Source: JAVBMV01 sp031552145
GTDB taxonomy: Bacteria; Myxococcota; Myxococcia; Myxococcales; UBA5297
Length of the DNA stretch: 64,000 nt
NCBI GenBank assembly: GCA_031552145.1
Contig: JAVBMV010000003.1
Coordinates: 248,001-312,000 of the forward strand
Direction of reading: 5' to 3'
Part shown: positions 61,466-64,000 of the stretch, piece after piece
Layout: every line of letters begins with the position of its first letter
How positions within the stretch are numbered: the stretch's first letter is position 1
Program-made: the position numbers and the translations under genes
The notes under the pieces: model-generated
Told to the model about the DNA's origin: nothing
Database searches by the model: none
The model's input: the letters and a program-made list of their open reading frames with translations, nothing else

Positions 61466-61847
61466 AGACTATCTCTCTTCCCGAGGTGGGGTAGACCACG
61501 GACGCTCTTAGCCTGACAGCATTCCAGAGCCCGATCCGGTCGGTCTGATCTTCCACGTGCGCGGTCAAGGTGCCCGTCATACCGTCCATCGTCTCGGTGC
61601 TGATGACGCCATCCGCGGCGCCCGAGGCGAGCGCGGCCATCTGATCGAAGGTATATCCTCGAAATCGCTCCACCATCTGAGTCGCCAAGAGGCCCGCGCG
61701 CGAGTCCTGTCGCGCCGTGCGGTAGTTGGCGGCCGCGCCCGTCGTGAGGAGACCAACGGCCGAGAACCCAACGGCGAAGATCGCGCTCGCGATCATAACC
61801 TCCACCAGCGTAAACCCTCTCGCCTTTTCCTTGCGAACATGAGTCAT
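61434..61847 (-). CDS. pilV: PilV-type minor prepilin
   Basis: A 137-residue prepilin with leader MTHVRKEKARG and mature start FTLVEVMIASAIFAVGFSAV, carrying Glu at +5. The globular part is short and includes RTARQDSRAGLLATQMVER and a closing strand region ending in ILAKTQ. The pattern (long helix with NYRTARQDSRAG-type polar turn) fits PilV of the FimT-PilV-PilW-PilX set. Its ATG overlaps the stop of the fimT gene (TAATG read leftward), and its 3' end overlaps pilW. Expected role: minor subunit of the type IV pilus tip. Confidence 0.85.
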   Translation of the reverse strand: MTHVRKEKARGFTLVEVMIASAIFAVGFSAVGLLTTGAAANYRTARQDSRAGLLATQMVERFRGYTFDQMAALASGAADGVISTETMDGMTGTLTAHVEDQTDRIGLWNAVRLRASVVYPTSGREIVYESYILAKTQ

Positions 61848-62431
61848 TACTGGAGCTCCATAGTCCCCGACGCGGCCAGCACGAAGGAGCGCTTTTGTGG
61901 ATTACTCGATTTTCCGGCCACGCCAATATTCATCGGCATCGCGACCTGCGCCAGACTTGAAGATTCGCATGCCGCTCCCTCGCCAACCCAAGGCGTACCG
62001 AATCGGTTGAACATCACGACCGTCGCATCGACATCGAAGATGTCGGGGTCGAGCTGGACGAAGGCCCCGCCCCCGTCTCGCGAAAAGAGGCGTTCCTCGG
62101 CGATCCGGTCGGACGCGTCCAGGTGCGCGCGATCCGTAGGTGACGGCTCCAACACCAACGCCGGCTTACGATAGACGCGAACGCGCGGATCTCCATTGTT
62201 CTTCTCGATACAGACACACCAGGGGACGCCCTGCGCGATGGCGCGCAGGCGTGCATTCTCAAGGTCGGCGAGCAGCATCCTGGCCGCACCGCCGACTCGT
62301 TGCCCGTCGACCACGCCCTGAAGGTTTGCGCCTGCGAGCGCAGCCATGATGCCCACGATGGCAACAACGACAAGCACTTCGACGAGCGTAAACCCGCGCG
62401 ACCTCGCTCGTCTCACTGGAGCCTTCTCCAT
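61847..62431 (-). CDS. fimT: FimT/GspH-type pseudopilin
   Basis: A 194-residue prepilin. The leader MEKAPVRRARSRG precedes FTLVEVLVVVAIVGIMAALA with Glu at +5. The rest resembles the GspH/FimT domain: ARMLLADLENARLRAIAQG followed by a beta-rich region ending in RSFVLAASGTMELQ. The start overlaps the pilY1 3' end by 19 bp. FimT-like proteins are minor pilins; some bind DNA during natural transformation. Nothing in the sequence allows that role to be confirmed here. Confidence 0.87.
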   Translation of the reverse strand: MEKAPVRRARSRGFTLVEVLVVVAIVGIMAALAGANLQGVVDGQRVGGAARMLLADLENARLRAIAQGVPWCVCIEKNNGDPRVRVYRKPALVLEPSPTDRAHLDASDRIAEERLFSRDGGGAFVQLDPDIFDVDATVVMFNRFGTPWVGEGAACESSSLAQVAMPMNIGVAGKSSNPQKRSFVLAASGTMELQ

Positions 62432-64000
62432 GACTGCACCCTGACCGGTTCGGAATAGAGAACCCCTACGGTATCGATCGGATTGTCTGGCCGATCGGGA
62501 TTGTTGTCACCTCCGCTGCCATTACCGTCCGGGTCGCCATCCTCCGCTCCACCCATTTCGCCCTTCGGATCGTCTGACGTGGTGTAGCCGAACAGCCCCT
62601 TGGTCAGCGAGACGAAGTTGCTGACAATACCCCCTCTGCCAACATCAATGTATGCAACCCGATCAGGCACGCAGGCCCCAGTGTCAATCTCCTCCGGGGT
62701 GCACTGGCTCTTCTGAGGATCATACAAACAAGCCTGGGGCTCTCCCGTCCGCTTGTCGAAGCAATAGAGCGTGGAGGAACCAACACCGCCGCATTTGACC
62801 AGCGTCGAAGCGGGCTTGTAGACAGCGAAGATAATGTACTTGTCCTCTATCGTCGGCTCCCCGAGCACCTTCCATCCCTCGGCAAGCCTCTTGCCCCAGA
62901 GAAGCGGCGCATCACAGGTCCCCTCTGCTCCCAGGTCGTCTCTAACGGCAAAGAAGTAATCTCTACTGTTTTGCACTTCTGGCGCCGTGGAGTCGCCCGT
63001 GCCATAGTAGAAGATGTTTCGCTTGGTGCCATCCTGCCCATCATCGACACTGCGATAGGGCCTATTGTGCGCCACGGGGTAAATCCCCTCCGACTCAGCG
63101 TAGAGTTGCGACAGCGACAGCCCCGCGCCCGAATCATCGGGGAGACGAGACAGATAGACGTCCGGACAGCCGCTCGTGGGCGTAGGAGCAAGCGGATTGA
63201 AGAGCATACGAGGCCCCCACGAAGCAACCGTGCCCTTCGTAAAGTCGGACTTCCAAAGCTTCCCGTCAGCATCGGTCACATACGCGGCGGTGAGCACGCT
63301 GGTCTCGTCTGGCCTTAGAATCGTAGCCCTTCCCAAAACATTCCCCGTCCCGCCTAAATATGAAGGGAGCGGGAAGGTTGCATAACTATTGCCATCAGTA
63401 AAGATGTCGCCGGTCTCCAGATTGAGCACGTTCAGGCCCCGATACTCTGGCGCGAACGTCTCGGTCCAGCCCCCTCCCAGGACCGCAACCCAATGGAACG
63501 AACCATCGGAGAGGCGCACGCGCCCCAGGTTTGGCGGACTAAAGGTATCACCAAATTGCGGCAGTCCATTCTTCTCCCAGAGCAACTCGGGCGTCGTGGG
63601 GTCGCTGACATCCAGCGCAAAGACAGCGTTTCCACCCCAACCAAGCGTACCGACCAGCACCGTGCGCCATCCGGCGCCATCCTTCCCAAGACAGTCGCTG
63701 AAGCAGACATCGGACATCGCAAAACCGCCGTCCGCCATGAACTGGTGGCCCTTGGTTCGCAACCACGGCATCTTCTTCAGAACCGCGCTCGGGACGAAAG
63801 CCCAGCTCTCCTGGCCCGCCAGCGGAGCAGCCTCGTCGACGCTCTCTGTCATCTTCTCATGAACGGCGTGCACCATTCCCGTATTTGAACCGACGAATAC
63901 CATCGGGGGCCTGTTCTGGTGCTTCAGCATAAACGCCCTGTAGGCCTCAAACTCCTTCGCGGAGACCGTCCAGGCCTTGGAGAATCCGGGAGCATCGTGC
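62413..64000 (-). CDS. pilY1: PilY1-family pilus tip protein, partial (N-terminus beyond window)
   Basis: The frame is open from 62413 through the right edge, giving at least 528 codons. It covers the conserved C-terminal beta-propeller of PilY1: PPMVFVGSNTGMVHAVHE, then GWGGNAVFALDVSDPTTPELLWE, LGGTGNVLGRATILRP and the end VRVQSWRRLQ. The segment near the C-terminus is rich in Asp, Gly and Asn (AEDGDPDGNGSGGDNNPD), which may be a calcium-binding or flexible insert. PilY1 sits at the pilus tip, controls retraction and can act as an adhesin. It is first in the minor-pilin set seen here. The typical N-terminal part (with or without a VWA domain) is outside the window. Confidence 0.9.
   Translation of the reverse strand, partial: HDAPGFSKAWTVSAKEFEAYRAFMLKHQNRPPMVFVGSNTGMVHAVHEKMTESVDEAAPLAGQESWAFVPSAVLKKMPWLRTKGHQFMADGGFAMSDVCFSDCLGKDGAGWRTVLVGTLGWGGNAVFALDVSDPTTPELLWEKNGLPQFGDTFSPPNLGRVRLSDGSFHWVAVLGGGWTETFAPEYRGLNVLNLETGDIFTDGNSYATFPLPSYLGGTGNVLGRATILRPDETSVLTAAYVTDADGKLWKSDFTKGTVASWGPRMLFNPLAPTPTSGCPDVYLSRLPDDSGAGLSLSQLYAESEGIYPVAHNRPYRSVDDGQDGTKRNIFYYGTGDSTAPEVQNSRDYFFAVRDDLGAEGTCDAPLLWGKRLAEGWKVLGEPTIEDKYIIFAVYKPASTLVKCGGVGSSTLYCFDKRTGEPQACLYDPQKSQCTPEEIDTGACVPDRVAYIDVGRGGIVSNFVSLTKGLFGYTTSDDPKGEMGGAEDGDPDGNGSGGDNNPDRPDNPIDTVGVLYSEPVRVQSWRRLQ

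Overview
The window is GC-rich, densely coding DNA that most resembles a member of the former Deltaproteobacteria, in the Myxococcota/Bradymonadota sphere. The reasons are: very large Sec lipoproteins with Asp/Gly/Thr-rich linkers and Cys-rich modules behind the lipobox; an EF-G with the HIDSGKTTLTER P-loop seen in the spirochaete/planctomycete/deltaproteobacterial EF-G group; a response regulator fused to a DUF4388-type domain; a sigma/FecR-TPR pair; and a System I cytochrome c maturation operon. The assignment is inference; no rRNA is present. No tRNA, rRNA, CRISPR array, complete insertion sequence or phage module was recognised.

Layout. 1-8.3 kb: start of a kelch-like lipoprotein (cut by the window edge), an RluA-type pseudouridine synthase, an FAH-family hydrolase overlapping mltG, then a leftward block of a small zinc-ribbon protein, serS, a eukaryote-like citrate synthase and an SDR protein. 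8.5-14.4 kb: a compact ccmABCDEF operon in which every junction overlaps, ending in a fused CcmG-CcmH protein; its 3' end overlaps hpt on the other strand. 14.3-17.4 kb: hpt, a Crp/Fnr regulator, a degenerate histidine kinase, a lone Flp pilin gene behind a possible sigma-54 promoter, and a single-domain response regulator. 17.5-25 kb: UvrD/PcrA/Rep-type helicase, an unknown protein, fusA, a two-domain P-loop ATPase/SLOG-like protein, and an EamA transporter.

25-50.3 kb is a cell-surface region: an RCC1/Cys-repeat lipoprotein, a CPA2 antiporter, a small lipoprotein, an S41-peptidase-like exported protein, and two paralogous giant lipoproteins (2594 and about 2615 aa). Each giant has 16 repeats of about 145-150 residues that look like prepeptidase C-terminal (PPC) domains. 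They flank a rightward trio: exported barrel-like protein, ECF-type sigma factor and FecR/TPR protein.

50.4-59.7 kb: a DUF4388 response regulator; a leftward set reading epimerase, carboxyltransferase, small subunit, biotin carrier, GAF histidine kinase and response regulator; and, rightward, pgi and a 5S-type pyruvate/oxaloacetate carboxyltransferase with no biotin domain. Together the carboxylase parts could form a methylmalonyl-CoA:pyruvate transcarboxylase-like or propionyl-CoA-carboxylating system. 59.7-64 kb: a leftward minor-pilin operon, pilY1-fimT-pilV-pilW-pilX, with pilY1 cut by the window end.

The most novel-looking items are the P-loop/SLOG fusion behind fusA, the giant-lipoprotein/sigma/FecR island, the split transcarboxylase whose 5S gene ends in what looks like a vestigial biotin-domain tether, and the CcmG-CcmH fusion.
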